Source of the DNA: Mycobacteriales bacterium
Lineage (GTDB): Bacteria; Actinomycetota; Actinomycetes; Mycobacteriales; CADCTP01
Length of the DNA stretch: 64,000 nucleotides
Direction: 5' to 3'
Assembly (NCBI GenBank): GCA_035995165.1
Contig: DASYKU010000122.1
Location: 1-64,000 of the forward strand
Shown here: one piece after another, positions 50,589 through 59,538 of the stretch
How the letters are laid out: the number at the start of each line of letters is the position of its first letter
Numbering within the stretch: the stretch's first letter is position 1
Made by a program: the position numbers and the translations under genes
Notes under the pieces: model-generated
Seen by the model: only the letters and a program-made list of their open reading frames with translations
Database searches by the model: none
Told to the model about the DNA's origin: nothing

Positions 50589-50620
50589 AGCGAGATAGTT
50601 GCCTTGTCAACTATCTCGCT
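50589..50620. promoter_or_regulatory. 13-bp perfect inverted repeat upstream of DoxX-like gene
   Basis: AGCGAGATAGTTG (50589-50601) and CAACTATCTCGCT (50608-50620) are perfectly complementary around a six-base spacer. The inner ATAGTTG-N6-CAACTAT is like many MarR/OhrR operators. It lies 22 bases before the GTG start, in an A/T-rich patch that could hold the promoter. The MarR protein of this window has different half-sites (GGTACGCA), so another regulator is expected. Confidence 0.65.
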
Positions 50621-50657
50621 CGACCCGATGGTATGCCCAGAGCCTGCCGGTCGAACC

Positions 50658-51935
50658 CTACGGCAGCAGCGCGACCCGCTCCCGCGCCTCGTGCCCGATG
50701 TGATTCGTGTCGCTGGCGACCCAGAGCCCGCGCGCGGTGACCAGCAGGTCCCTGCCGCCCACGCCGCGGTCCTTGGTCGGGTTCCACGTGGGCAGGGCCA
50801 GGCCCGAGGTCGGGTCGATCGCGCCGATGCCGGGCCGATCGAGCGCACCCGGGCCGGCCGAGTCGCGGCCCTGCGGGTTGTTCAGCCAGCGTTGGTGGCC
50901 CTGCACGTACACGGCCTGGTCGGAGACGGCGACGGAGTGCAGGGTGTCGCCGCCGGTGTAGTTGATCCAGGTCGGCCGGACCGGGGCCAGCGTCGCGGTC
51001 TCGAACCGGGCCGCCGCGTCACAGAGCGCGATGCCGATCTGGCCGTTGTTCGGCACGAAGCCGGTGGAGACCGTCACGAAGTACGAGCCGTCGGGGGAGA
51101 AGTCGACGTCGCGCATGTAGTCCGGGATCGAGGCGGCCGCGCACATCTGCGCCGACGGCGGGTAGTTCCAGGTGCTCACCGAGGCCGCTGTCGCGTCCAG
51201 GTTCAGCATGAACACGCGCGAGTGGGCGGCGCCGCCGACCGTGGTGAAGTTGCCGACCCCGACGAGCCGGGTGCCGCCCGGGTTGACCGCGAACCGGTAG
51301 ACCTCGACCGCGCCGGCGTTGGCGGCCACGCTGCCCGCGATCGGGACGTTGATGTAGCCGGTGTCCGCCCCGGTGGCGGGGTTCAGCGCCAGGATCCGCT
51401 TGGTGAAGATGCCGGAGACGATCAGCCGGCCGTTGACCAGCGCGGCCTCGCTGACGTTGTTGTTCAGGTTGGCGTTGAAGGTCGGGTCGACCGCGCCGGT
51501 GGTGGCGTCGATCTTGACCAGCGCGCGCCGGGCCACGCCGTTGACGGTGCTGAAGTTGCCGCCGACGATCAGCGAGGCGCCGCTGGCGACGATCGCCCAG
51601 ACGTCACCGTTGAAGACCGGCGCGAACGTGGTCGAGATGTTCCCGTTGGCCGCGTTGAACGCGACGATCTTGTTCCGGGTGACCGTCCCCTGCGGGGTGG
51701 TGCCCGCCGCCGCGGTGACCGTGCTGAACGAGCCGCCCGCGTAGAGCGTGCCGTTCACCTCGGCCAGCTTGAAGACCGCGCCCTGGTTGATGTTCGGCGT
51801 GTAGTTGACCGGGTTGGTCGACACGACCCGGCCGATGGCCGGCATGGCCGTCGCCGTCCCGCTGCCGACCACGGCCAGGCTCACCGCGACCGTCCCGATC
51901 GCGAACCCGCGCAGCATCGTTGCCCGCATGTGCAT
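50658..51935 (-). CDS. secreted beta-propeller-like repeat protein, copy A
   Basis: A 425-residue exported protein. The signal peptide covers about residues 1-32 (ending TATA). The rest is made of about 45-residue blade-like repeats with motifs GTLYAGGSFSTV, VWAIVASGASLIVGGNFSTV and ATTGAVDPTFNANL, as in delta-60-repeat or PQQ-like propellers. A conserved segment DYMRDVDFSPDGSYFVTVST and a C-terminal RDLLVTARGLWVASDTNHIG follow. Start ATG 51935 is chosen over 51941 because MHMRATMLRG aligns with MHKRASVLRG of the paralog and has GGGGGA upstream. It follows the paralog gene in the same direction. Extracellular role unknown. Confidence 0.8.
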   Translation of the reverse strand: MHMRATMLRGFAIGTVAVSLAVVGSGTATAMPAIGRVVSTNPVNYTPNINQGAVFKLAEVNGTLYAGGSFSTVTAAAGTTPQGTVTRNKIVAFNAANGNISTTFAPVFNGDVWAIVASGASLIVGGNFSTVNGVARRALVKIDATTGAVDPTFNANLNNNVSEAALVNGRLIVSGIFTKRILALNPATGADTGYINVPIAGSVAANAGAVEVYRFAVNPGGTRLVGVGNFTTVGGAAHSRVFMLNLDATAASVSTWNYPPSAQMCAAASIPDYMRDVDFSPDGSYFVTVSTGFVPNNGQIGIALCDAAARFETATLAPVRPTWINYTGGDTLHSVAVSDQAVYVQGHQRWLNNPQGRDSAGPGALDRPGIGAIDPTSGLALPTWNPTKDRGVGGRDLLVTARGLWVASDTNHIGHEARERVALLP

Positions 51936-52054
51936 GACCATCCCCCAGAACGCTTTTCTCGTGCGGCAGTCCCCCGACGGACTCCTGCGGGCAGCGTACG
52001 ACGAGGTCAGGCTCGGTCTTCAGGACTTTCCCGAACTGTTGCCCGATGAGGGTG

Positions 52055-53353
52055 TTACGGCAGGAGCGCGATCCGGCCGTGGACCTCGCCGCCGATGTGC
52101 GTGGTGTCACTGGACACCCACAGACCGTGACCGGTGACCAGCAGGTCCTTGCCGCCCACGCCGCGGTCCTTGGTCGGGTTCCAGGTCGACAGGGCCAGGC
52201 CGGTGGACGGGCTCAGGGCGCCGATGCCGGGCCGCTCGACCGCACCCGGGCCGGCCGAGTCGCGGCCCTGCGGGTTGTTCAGCCAGCGCTGGTGCCCCTG
52301 GACGTACACGGCCTGGTCGGTGACGGCGACGGAGTGCAGGGTGTCGCCGCCGGTGTAGTTGATCCAGGTCGGCCTGGACGGCGCGAGGTTGGTGGTCTCG
52401 AACCGGGCCGCCGCGTCGCAGAGCGCCAGGCCGGTCTGCCCCGGGTTCGCCACGAAGCCGGTGGAGACGGTCACGAAGTACGCGCTGTCCGGGGAGAAGT
52501 CCACGTCCCGCATGTAGTCCGGCAGGCCGGCGTCGGCGCACATCTGCGCGGTCGGCGCGTAGTGCCAGGTGCTCACCGTCGCGTTGGCGGCCAGGTTGAG
52601 CATCACCACCCGCGCGTGCCGCAGGCCGTTGACCCCGACGAAGTTGCCGACGGCCACCAGCCGGTTGCCGGCCGGGCTGACCGCGAACCGGTAGACCTGG
52701 GACGCTCCCGCGTTCGGCGCGACGGTGCCGCTGAACGCCACGTTGATGTACCCGGTGTCCCCGCCGCTGGCGAGGCTCAGCCCCATCATCTTCTTGGCCG
52801 AGGTGCCGGCGATGAGCAGGCGCCCGGCGGCGATCACGGCGTCGGTGACGTTGCCGGTGAGCCGGGCGTCGAAGCGGGTGTCGACCGCGCCGGTGATCCG
52901 GTCGAGCTTGACCAGGCCGCGGCGGGCGATGCCGTTCACGGTGCTGAACGTGCCGCCCGCGTACAGCGAGTTGCCGCTGATGGCGATGGCCCAGACCTCG
53001 CCGTTGAAGACCGGCGCGAAGGTGCCGGAGACCAGGCCGTTGCCGGTGCTGAACGCGACCATGCGCAGGCGCTTGACGGTGCCGGCCGTGGTCCCCGGCG
53101 GCGGGGGTGTGCCCGGAGGAATGGTGACCGAGGTGAACGAGCCGCCCGCGTAGAGGACGCCGCCGGTCTCGGCGGTCTTGAACACCGCGCCGTCGTTGAT
53201 GTTCGGCGTGAAGTCGGCCGGGTTGGTCGAGACGACGTGACCGATCGCGGGCGACGCGTCGGACCTCGTGGTGACGGCCACGACGCCCGTCGTGAGCCCG
53301 ATCGCGACCGTGCCGGCCACGATTCCGCGCAGCACCGATGCGCGCTTGTGCAT
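52055..53353 (-). CDS. secreted beta-propeller-like repeat protein, copy B
   Basis: A 432-residue paralog of the gene at 50658-51935, very similar along its whole length (for example AIGHVVSTNPADFTPNIN, RPTWINYTGGDTLHSVAV and VYVQGHQRWLNNPQGRDS match almost residue for residue). It has a signal peptide of about 35 residues and the same blade-like repeats. A short Pro-rich insertion (PPGTPPPPGTTAG) is present only here. ATG 53353 is preceded by GGGGGA in a leader (TTCTGGGGGA) shared with copy A. The two come from a tandem duplication; 119 bases separate them. Confidence 0.8.
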   Translation of the reverse strand: MHKRASVLRGIVAGTVAIGLTTGVVAVTTRSDASPAIGHVVSTNPADFTPNINDGAVFKTAETGGVLYAGGSFTSVTIPPGTPPPPGTTAGTVKRLRMVAFSTGNGLVSGTFAPVFNGEVWAIAISGNSLYAGGTFSTVNGIARRGLVKLDRITGAVDTRFDARLTGNVTDAVIAAGRLLIAGTSAKKMMGLSLASGGDTGYINVAFSGTVAPNAGASQVYRFAVSPAGNRLVAVGNFVGVNGLRHARVVMLNLAANATVSTWHYAPTAQMCADAGLPDYMRDVDFSPDSAYFVTVSTGFVANPGQTGLALCDAAARFETTNLAPSRPTWINYTGGDTLHSVAVTDQAVYVQGHQRWLNNPQGRDSAGPGAVERPGIGALSPSTGLALSTWNPTKDRGVGGKDLLVTGHGLWVSSDTTHIGGEVHGRIALLP

Positions 53354-53489
53354 GAGTCCCCCAGAAGACGGGTGTATTACCCCTGTCCCCCGGCAGGCGC
53401 TTCCGGGAAGCATAGGACCCTGCCGTGCGTATCCGTACCTCCCCCCGGCATTTGTCCGTATGGGTTCGGTCCGTTACGTCGCGTAGTCG

Positions 53490-54575
53490 TCAGAAGAGGA
53501 CGACCGACCGCAGCACGTCGCCACGGTGCATCGCGGCGAACGCGTCCTCCACCTCGTCGATCGTGATGGTCGCCGACACGAACCGGTCCAGGTCGAGCTT
53601 CCCCTGCTGGTAGAGGTCGATGAGCATCGGGAAGTCGCGCGAGGGCAGGCAGTCGCCGTACCAGGACGACTTGAGGGCGCCGCCGTGGCTGAAGAAGTCC
53701 AGCAGCGGCATCTCCAGCCGCATGTCCGGCGTCGGTACGCCGACCAGCACCACGGTGCCGGCCAGGTCCCGGGCATGGAAGGCCTGCTGGTACGTCTCCG
53801 GCCGCCCGACCGCGTCGATCACCACGTCCGCGCCGAAGCCTCCGGTGGCCGCGCGGATCGCCTCGACCGGGTCCTCCTCGCGGGAGTTGACCGCGTGCGT
53901 CGCGCCGAGATGGCGGGCCGTCCCGAGCTTGCGGGCGTCCACGTCGACGGCGACGATCGTGCTCGCGCCGGCCAGCACGGCCCCGGCGATCGCCGCCGCG
54001 CCGACGCCGCCGCAGCCGATCACCGCGACCGTGTCGCCGCGGGTGATCCCGCCGGTGTTGATCGCGGCGCCGATGCCCGCCATCACGCCGCAGCCGAGCA
54101 GGCCGGCCACCCGGGCCGGTGCCTCCGGGTCGACCTTGGTGCACTGACCGGCCGCGACCAGCGTCTTCTCCGCCAGCGAGCCGATGCCGAGCGCCGGGCT
54201 GAGCACGGTGCCGTCGGTCAGCCTCATCTTCTGGGTGGCGTTGTGGGTGTTGAAGCAATACCACGGGCGGCCGCGGGCGCAGGCCCGGCAGACGCCGCAG
54301 ACCGCGCGCCAGTTGAGGATCACGTAGTCCCCCACGGCGAGGCCGGTGACGCCCTCGCCGATCGCGGAGACCGTCCCGGCCGACTCGTGGCCGAGCAGGA
54401 ACGGGTAGTCGTCGGAGATCCCGCCCTCGCGATAGTGCAGGTCGGTGTGGCAGACACCGCAGGCCAGCACGTCGACGACGGCCTCGCCCGGGCCGGGATC
54501 CGGAACCAGCACGGTCTCCACCGTCACCGGCTCGCCCTTGCCCCGGGACACCACGCCCCGCACCTCTGTCGCCAC
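53490..54575 (-). CDS. mscR: S-(hydroxymethyl)mycothiol dehydrogenase
   Basis: A 361-residue zinc-dependent medium-chain dehydrogenase that oxidises the formaldehyde-mycothiol adduct, and can reduce S-nitrosomycothiol. The catalytic-zinc motif [13 protein letters not shown] (Cys near 39) and GHESAGTV, the structural-zinc cysteines ([17 protein letters not shown]), the NAD fold [12 protein letters not shown] and the C-terminal [13 protein letters not shown] agree closely with the mycobacterial enzyme as I know it. GTG 54575 follows GAGGAGG by five bases. It is the best evidence that the host makes mycothiol. It is divergent from a small hydrophilic gene. Confidence 0.93.
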   Translation of the reverse strand: MATEVRGVVSRGKGEPVTVETVLVPDPGPGEAVVDVLACGVCHTDLHYREGGISDDYPFLLGHESAGTVSAIGEGVTGLAVGDYVILNWRAVCGVCRACARGRPWYCFNTHNATQKMRLTDGTVLSPALGIGSLAEKTLVAAGQCTKVDPEAPARVAGLLGCGVMAGIGAAINTGGITRGDTVAVIGCGGVGAAAIAGAVLAGASTIVAVDVDARKLGTARHLGATHAVNSREEDPVEAIRAATGGFGADVVIDAVGRPETYQQAFHARDLAGTVVLVGVPTPDMRLEMPLLDFFSHGGALKSSWYGDCLPSRDFPMLIDLYQQGKLDLDRFVSATITIDEVEDAFAAMHRGDVLRSVVLF

Positions 54576-54638
54576 GGCCGCCTCCTCGCAACGTCGTCCA
54601 CTGGTGACCTTAGGGGTGCGGCTGGGTAGGCCGCTGCC

Positions 54639-54920
54639 ATGAGCAACTTGAACAACCCGCACGAGCTCGAGCAGCAGGCCGACGAGATCACGATCCCGGA
54701 GGGGGCCGACACCGGCGGGGTGGACCGCCCGTCGCACGGCGAGATCGACCCGGCCGTCCGCGGCTCGGAGACGGCGGCCGAGCCGCTGCCGGAGGACGAC
54801 GCCGAGCAGCTGGAGTCCGCCCTGCGCGAGGGCGCCGGGTTCCTGCGCATCGCCGACGAGCAGTCGGTGGCCCGGGCCCAGCAACCGACCGAGGAGGGTC
54901 CCGGCACCTCGCTGAACTAG
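54639..54920 (+). CDS. small acidic hydrophilic protein of unknown function
   Basis: A 93-residue, strongly acidic, polar protein ([36 protein letters not shown]) without cysteine, signal or membrane segment; it is probably largely disordered or helical. ATG 54639 begins 64 bases from the mscR start on the other strand. The patatin gene follows after nine bases, so they may be one transcript. No family recognised. Confidence 0.6.
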   Translation: MSNLNNPHELEQQADEITIPEGADTGGVDRPSHGEIDPAVRGSETAAEPLPEDDAEQLESALREGAGFLRIADEQSVARAQQPTEEGPGTSLN

Positions 54921-54929
54921 GTTCGGGCC

Positions 54930-55754
54930 GTGGTCGGGAAGGTCGCGTTCGTGCTCGGCGGCGGCGGGCTGCTGGGCGCGCACGAGGTCGGCATGCTGCG
55001 CGCGCTGCTGGAGGCCGGCATCGTGCCGGACCTGGTCGTCGGCACGTCCGTCGGCGCGATCAACGGCGTCGTGGTGGCCGAGGACCCGTCCGCCGCCGCG
55101 GCCCGGCGGCTGGCCGACCTCTGGCTCGACCTCGACTCCAGCGACCTGTTCGGCGGCTCGGTGTTCGGCCGGCTGTCCACCCTGGCCCGGACCCGGACGT
55201 CCCTGCACACCGACCGGCCGCTGCGGGACGCGCTCACCTCGCACCTGACCGCCCGGACGTTCGAGGAGCTGAGCGTCCCGTTCCAGTGCGTGGCGGCGAA
55301 CGTGGAGCGGGCGGCCGAGCACTGGTTCCACCGCGGGCCGCTGATCGACGCGGTGATCGCGTCCTGCGCGGTGCCCGGGCTGCTCCCGCCGGCGGAGGTG
55401 GACGGGCAGACGTACCTGGACGGCGGGCTGGTGCACAGCATCCCGGTCGGCCGGGCCGTGGCCCTCGGCGCCACCACCCTGTACGTGCTGCAGGTCGGCC
55501 GGATCGAGCAGCCGCTCACGGCCCCGCAGCGTCCCTGGGAGGTCGGCCTGGTCGCCTTCGAGGTCGCCCGCCGGCACCGGTTCGCATCCGACATGGCCGC
55601 GCTGCCGACCGGGGTGAGCGTGCACGTGCTGCCGACCGGGGCGCCGGAGAAGACGCCCGACCTGCGCAGCCAGCTGCGCTACCGGGACCGGTCCGCGATC
55701 GGCCGCCGGATCGACAGCGCGTACGCGGCGACCCGCTCCTACCTGTCCGGCTGA
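54930..55754 (+). CDS. patatin-like phospholipase
   Basis: A 274-residue serine lipase-fold protein. The oxyanion motif [12 protein letters not shown], nucleophile motif GTSVG (Ser near 40) and catalytic Asp in [11 protein letters not shown] (near 163) give the Ser-Asp dyad of patatins. No signal peptide is seen, so it acts on cytosolic or membrane-facing lipids. GTG 54930 lies nine bases after the small acidic gene. Patatins hydrolyse phospholipid or other acyl esters; the substrate is unknown. Confidence 0.88.
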   Translation: MVGKVAFVLGGGGLLGAHEVGMLRALLEAGIVPDLVVGTSVGAINGVVVAEDPSAAAARRLADLWLDLDSSDLFGGSVFGRLSTLARTRTSLHTDRPLRDALTSHLTARTFEELSVPFQCVAANVERAAEHWFHRGPLIDAVIASCAVPGLLPPAEVDGQTYLDGGLVHSIPVGRAVALGATTLYVLQVGRIEQPLTAPQRPWEVGLVAFEVARRHRFASDMAALPTGVSVHVLPTGAPEKTPDLRSQLRYRDRSAIGRRIDSAYAATRSYLSG

Positions 55755-55919
55755 CTTCCCCCCAAATTTAGGCATGGGTGCTGCACTGTCTGATTCCTAG
55801 GCTACTTCTGGGGTGGTTACCTACCCTCTGGGGTATTTGCACGGACAACCGGATGACCGGCCGCCAGTCGGGTCCGAACCCGCGCGGAACTCCAGCCCGA
55901 CGCCCACGGGAGCTCTGCC
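55755..55919 (+). promoter_or_regulatory. A/T-richer leader region before the Tat-exported protein gene
   Basis: This 165-bp intergenic region is much less G/C-rich than its surroundings (CCCCAAATTTAGGCATGG). It holds two CTGGGGT repeats and an imperfect palindrome GGGTGGTTACCTACCC (55811-55826). A promoter, perhaps for an alternative sigma factor, is likely, but no consensus boxes can be assigned with confidence. Confidence 0.4.
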
Positions 55920-57398
55920 ATGGAATTCCGTCCCCCCGATGTCAGCCGCCGCACCCTGCTCAAGGCGGGCGCGGCGCTGGCCCTCTTCGACGGCCTCACC
56001 TGGATCCCGGCCCGCCCGGCCCTGGCCGCCACGACCCTGCCCGACGTCCAGTTCGACATCGGTGCCTTCATCGCGCCGGCCACCTCGGTCGACGGCGTGC
56101 AGGTCCAGTTCGGGCCGGTGCACACGCACTTCCTGACCGCGAACCTCAAGCGGGTGCCGACCGCGGCCGACCAGGCCGCCTTCGCGAACGCGCTCGACAC
56201 CATCGAGAGCGCGTACGAGTTCAGCCCGGCCGGCGTCTTCGTCTTCGTCAGCTACGGCCTGAGCTACTTCAGCCGGCTGCCCGGCGGCCTCAACGGCGGC
56301 TCGGTGTCGGCCAACCACATCCCGCGGCTGATCTTCGACAGCAACCGGTTCGCGCTGGAGGAGGCGAAGGCGGCGCCGACCGACGCGGGCCAGCCCGGGA
56401 TCGTGAAGCGGAAGTTCGACATCGCCCCGCAGATCGGCGGCACCGACGTGCTGTTCACGATCCGCAGCGACGACCCGGTCATCGTGCAGGCCGTGTCCCA
56501 GTTCCTGCGCTCGACCCTGAGCACGCTGAACGGCCAGCCGGTCACGCCGCCGAAGCTGCCCCTGACCTGGACGACCATCCGGGCAATGGTCTCGCAGCGC
56601 GGCTACCCCCGGACGCTGGCCGCGCGGGAAGCGCTCTACTACGCCGACCGCATCAACGACGACTCCCCGATGTGGATGGGGTTCGCCGACCAGCACACCG
56701 CCGGCAGCGGGCCGGCGGCGGCGGTCACCTTCGCCGGCAACGCGTCGTCCCGGCTGTCCAATGCGCGGGCCGGGGACTACTTCGACAACGGCTCGATCCA
56801 GCACCTCTCGCATCTCATCCTCGACCTGGAGGCGTTCTACGCGCGGGTGGGCGAGGCCGGGGCGGCCGAGGACGAGACGTACCTGGAGCGGGTGCAGTAC
56901 ATGTTCCGGTCCGACCCGCCGCCCTCCTTCGGCGGTGGCGGGGACCCGTTCGAGAACGGCGGCGGGCCGGCGTACCTGCCCAACACGTTCCAGGGGATCG
57001 GGGACGCGGCGCTGGCCGCGCAGGGTGTGAACACCCCGGGCAACGTGCACCGGATCGGGCACGTCTCGGCGCTGCAGCAGTCGTCCCGGGCCGCGGACGG
57101 GACCCCGCTGCACATCCGGATGGACGGCATCGGCTACGACACGATGGACGTGCCGGACATCATCGTGCGGCCGGGCAAGAGCGGGAACGTGCCGAAACTG
57201 CAGTTCACCGCGTTCGTGCCGACGGCCGACTTCTTCGACCAGATGCGGCGCAGCCAGGCGGCGCTGAACCTGCAGACCCAGTTCGTGGTCGACCCGCTGG
57301 ACAACGGGCTGGAGCGGTTCCTCACCGCGACCCGGCGGCAGAACTTCCTCGTGCCGCCGCGCCGGCACCGCGCCTTCCCCCTCGTCGAGCTCGCCTAG
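55920..57398 (+). CDS. Tat-exported protein, DyP-like (family uncertain)
   Basis: A 492-residue protein. The N-terminus has a twin-arginine signal (SRRTLLKAGAALALFDGL, cleavage near ALAA), so it is exported folded, perhaps with a cofactor. Two internal regions, PMWMGFADQHTAGSG and GNVHRIGHVSALQQSSRAAD, recall the GF-x-D and histidine regions of dye-decolorising peroxidase-like proteins, and a DUF7405-like relation is possible; neither is certain. The C-terminal NFLVPPRRHRAFPLVELA is basic. Start ATG 55920 is chosen for the correct signal position. It stands alone with its own promoter region and is followed by a hairpin. Confidence 0.7.
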   Translation: MEFRPPDVSRRTLLKAGAALALFDGLTWIPARPALAATTLPDVQFDIGAFIAPATSVDGVQVQFGPVHTHFLTANLKRVPTAADQAAFANALDTIESAYEFSPAGVFVFVSYGLSYFSRLPGGLNGGSVSANHIPRLIFDSNRFALEEAKAAPTDAGQPGIVKRKFDIAPQIGGTDVLFTIRSDDPVIVQAVSQFLRSTLSTLNGQPVTPPKLPLTWTTIRAMVSQRGYPRTLAAREALYYADRINDDSPMWMGFADQHTAGSGPAAAVTFAGNASSRLSNARAGDYFDNGSIQHLSHLILDLEAFYARVGEAGAAEDETYLERVQYMFRSDPPPSFGGGGDPFENGGGPAYLPNTFQGIGDAALAAQGVNTPGNVHRIGHVSALQQSSRAADGTPLHIRMDGIGYDTMDVPDIIVRPGKSGNVPKLQFTAFVPTADFFDQMRRSQAALNLQTQFVVDPLDNGLERFLTATRRQNFLVPPRRHRAFPLVELA

Positions 57399-57408
57399 AC
57401 CGGCCGGT

Positions 57409-57440
57409 CCCGGTCCCGGGGTGCGCCCGGCGGGACCGGG
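57409..57440 (+). terminator. hairpin after the Tat-exported protein gene
   Basis: CCCGGTCCC (57409-57417) pairs perfectly with GGGACCGGG (57432-57440) around a 14-base loop, starting 11 bases after the stop. It lies before the PlsC-like gene, in the same direction, so it could limit read-through. There is no U run. Confidence 0.5.
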
Positions 57441-57521
57441 TCCGGGCCGGCGGCAGTCGTCTCGGGTGCCCGGGCGGCGTGCGGTGCCGGGGGCGCGGGA
57501 TGATCAGGGGGTGACCGCCTC

Positions 57522-58547
57522 GTGAGCCGGCCGCTCCCGCCGCCGCTGGTCCGGCGCGTCCTCACCGTCCCGCTCGCCCTCGCCGCGCTGCCGGTGCTGG
57601 TCGCGACGCTGCCGATCTGGGTGCTGACCGGCGCGGTGACCTCGCCGTTCCTGCCGGGGAAGTGGCGCGGCCTGCGGCTGCTCTGGTTCGGCATCGTCTG
57701 GTTCGCCTGCGAGTGGGCTGCACTCGGGGCGCTCGGCTGGATGTGGCTGCGGTCCGGCTTCGGCCGGAAGCTCGCCGAGGAGCGCTGGCAGCAGGCCCAC
57801 TACCGGCTGCTCGGCTGGATCCTGGACCGGATCTACCGCACCGCGCGCTGGACGTTCCGGCTGCGGGTGGTCGGCTCGGGCGACGGGCGGCCGATCCGCC
57901 GCGACCGGCCCCAGCTCGTGCTCTGCCGGCACGCGGGCCCGGGGGACTCGGTGCTGCTGGTCCGGGAGCTCGTCACGCTGGCCCACCTGCGGCCCCGGAT
58001 CGTGCTCAAGGACGCGCTGCAGCTGGACCCGACCGTGGACCTGCTGCTCAACCGGCTCCCGAACCGCTTCATCACCCCGCACCCGGACGTCGCCGACGAC
58101 GTCACCGCGGCGATCGCGACGCTCGCGGCCGACGCCGGCCCGGGCGACGCGGTGGTGATCTTCCCGGAGGGTGGCAACTTCTCCGAGCGGCGCCGGTCCC
58201 GCGCGATCGAGCGGCTGCGCGGCATGGGGCACGCGGACGAGGCGGCCAAGGCCGAGCGGATGCACAACCTGATGGCGCCCAGGCCCGGCGGGACGCTGGC
58301 CGCGATGGCGGCCGCCCCGGAGGCGGACGTGCTGCTGGTCGCGCACGAGGGGCTGGAGGACCTGTCCTCGGTCGCCGACCTCTGGCGCGGGCTGCCGATG
58401 GACGACGTCGTCGAGGTCAAGTGGTGGCACGTCCAGTCGGACGACCTACCGCGCGCCGAGCCCGTCGACACCCAGGTCGACTGGCTCTTCGACTGGTGGA
58501 GCCGCCTCGACACCTGGATCACCGACCAACGCCCCACCCCCGGCTGA
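57522..58547 (+). CDS. PlsC-like acyltransferase
   Basis: A 341-residue membrane-bound acyltransferase. One or two transmembrane segments at the N-terminus (VPLALAALPVLVATLPIWVL and LWFGIVWFACEWAALGALG) precede the catalytic domain. Block I is HAGPGD (HX4D, near 137-142) and block III is IFPEGGNFS (near 212). Such enzymes acylate lysophosphatidate or related lipids. It is longer than standard PlsC and the FPEG block reads FPEGGN, so the acceptor may differ. GTG 57522 has no strong binding site. Confidence 0.82.
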   Translation: MSRPLPPPLVRRVLTVPLALAALPVLVATLPIWVLTGAVTSPFLPGKWRGLRLLWFGIVWFACEWAALGALGWMWLRSGFGRKLAEERWQQAHYRLLGWILDRIYRTARWTFRLRVVGSGDGRPIRRDRPQLVLCRHAGPGDSVLLVRELVTLAHLRPRIVLKDALQLDPTVDLLLNRLPNRFITPHPDVADDVTAAIATLAADAGPGDAVVIFPEGGNFSERRRSRAIERLRGMGHADEAAKAERMHNLMAPRPGGTLAAMAAAPEADVLLVAHEGLEDLSSVADLWRGLPMDDVVEVKWWHVQSDDLPRAEPVDTQVDWLFDWWSRLDTWITDQRPTPG

Positions 58548-58638
58548 GGGTCAGGCCGGGATCGGCAGCCGATCGACCTCGGCGTGCTCGATGTCCGGCG
58601 GGTCCGCGGTTCCCGCCGCGGCCGAGGTGGGTGCAGGG

Positions 58639-59538
58639 TCAGACGTTGCCGGTGAAGGTGTCGCAGTTGTTGGGGTTGCCGGTCTGGTTGCCGGTGGTGA
58701 ACCACTTCTGCCGCTGGGCGGACGTGCCGTGGGTGAAGGACTCGGGCGTGACCCGGCCCTGCGCCTTGGACTGGATCCGGTCGTCGCCGACCGAGGCCGC
58801 CGCGTCCAGGGCGGTGTTGATGTCGTTCTGCGTGATCGAGGCGAACAGCGGCTCCCCGTTCGCGCCGGTGGTGTCGGTGGCGTTCTTGGCCCAGACCCCG
58901 GCGTAGCAGTCGGCCTGCAGCTCGAGCCGGACGGACCCGCTCTCCGGCCCGGTCCCGCCGCTGACCCGGTCGGACGTGCCGAGCAGGTTCTGGATGTGGT
59001 GCCCGTACTCGTGGGCGACCACGTAGCCCTGCGCGAACGACCCGCCCTTGGCCCCGAACCGGGTCGTCAGCTCGTCGAAGAAGCCGAGGTCGAAGTACGC
59101 CTTCCCGTCCGCCGGGCAGTAGAACGGCCCGACGTCGGTGGTCGCGTTTCCGCAGCCGGTCGAGACCTGGCCGGAGAAGATGATCGTCTCGGCCGGCGTG
59201 TACTTCGACCCCATCGCCTTCGACCAGTACGCCTGCACGCTGTTCGTGTACGCCACGATCCGGCAGTCGTCCCGCGCGTTCGCGTCCGCGCCGGTCCTGC
59301 AGACGCTGGACAGGTCCTGCTGTGAGACCGCCCCGGTCTGCCCCGGCTGGAACGGGCTCTGGATCCCGTTGCTGCTGGTGCTGGACGGGTCACCGCCGCC
59401 GAGCACCTGCACCAGGATGTAGATGATCACGCCGACGACCCCGAGGCCGCCGCCGCCGATCGCCAGCCCGCCGCCGCCGAGCCCGCGGCGGTCGCCGACC
59501 TGGGAGGTGTCGAGACTCGCGTTGTCGTTGAACGTCAC
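58639..59538 (-). CDS. neutral zinc metallopeptidase (YpfJ family)
   Basis: A 299-residue protein. A Gly-rich cytoplasmic N-terminus (RRGLGGGGLAIGGGGLG) leads into one transmembrane helix (VVGVIIYILVQVLGG), and the catalytic part is outside. HEYGHH (HExxH, near 174-178) is the zinc site, with the later acidic ligand in ELQADCYAGVW. Paired cysteines (CRTGADANARDDC, CGN) suggest disulfides. GTG 59538 follows GGAAGG by eight bases and overlaps the tyrA stop by GTGA. Peptidase activity is not proven for this family. Confidence 0.87.
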   Translation of the reverse strand: MTFNDNASLDTSQVGDRRGLGGGGLAIGGGGLGVVGVIIYILVQVLGGGDPSSTSSNGIQSPFQPGQTGAVSQQDLSSVCRTGADANARDDCRIVAYTNSVQAYWSKAMGSKYTPAETIIFSGQVSTGCGNATTDVGPFYCPADGKAYFDLGFFDELTTRFGAKGGSFAQGYVVAHEYGHHIQNLLGTSDRVSGGTGPESGSVRLELQADCYAGVWAKNATDTTGANGEPLFASITQNDINTALDAAASVGDDRIQSKAQGRVTPESFTHGTSAQRQKWFTTGNQTGNPNNCDTFTGNV

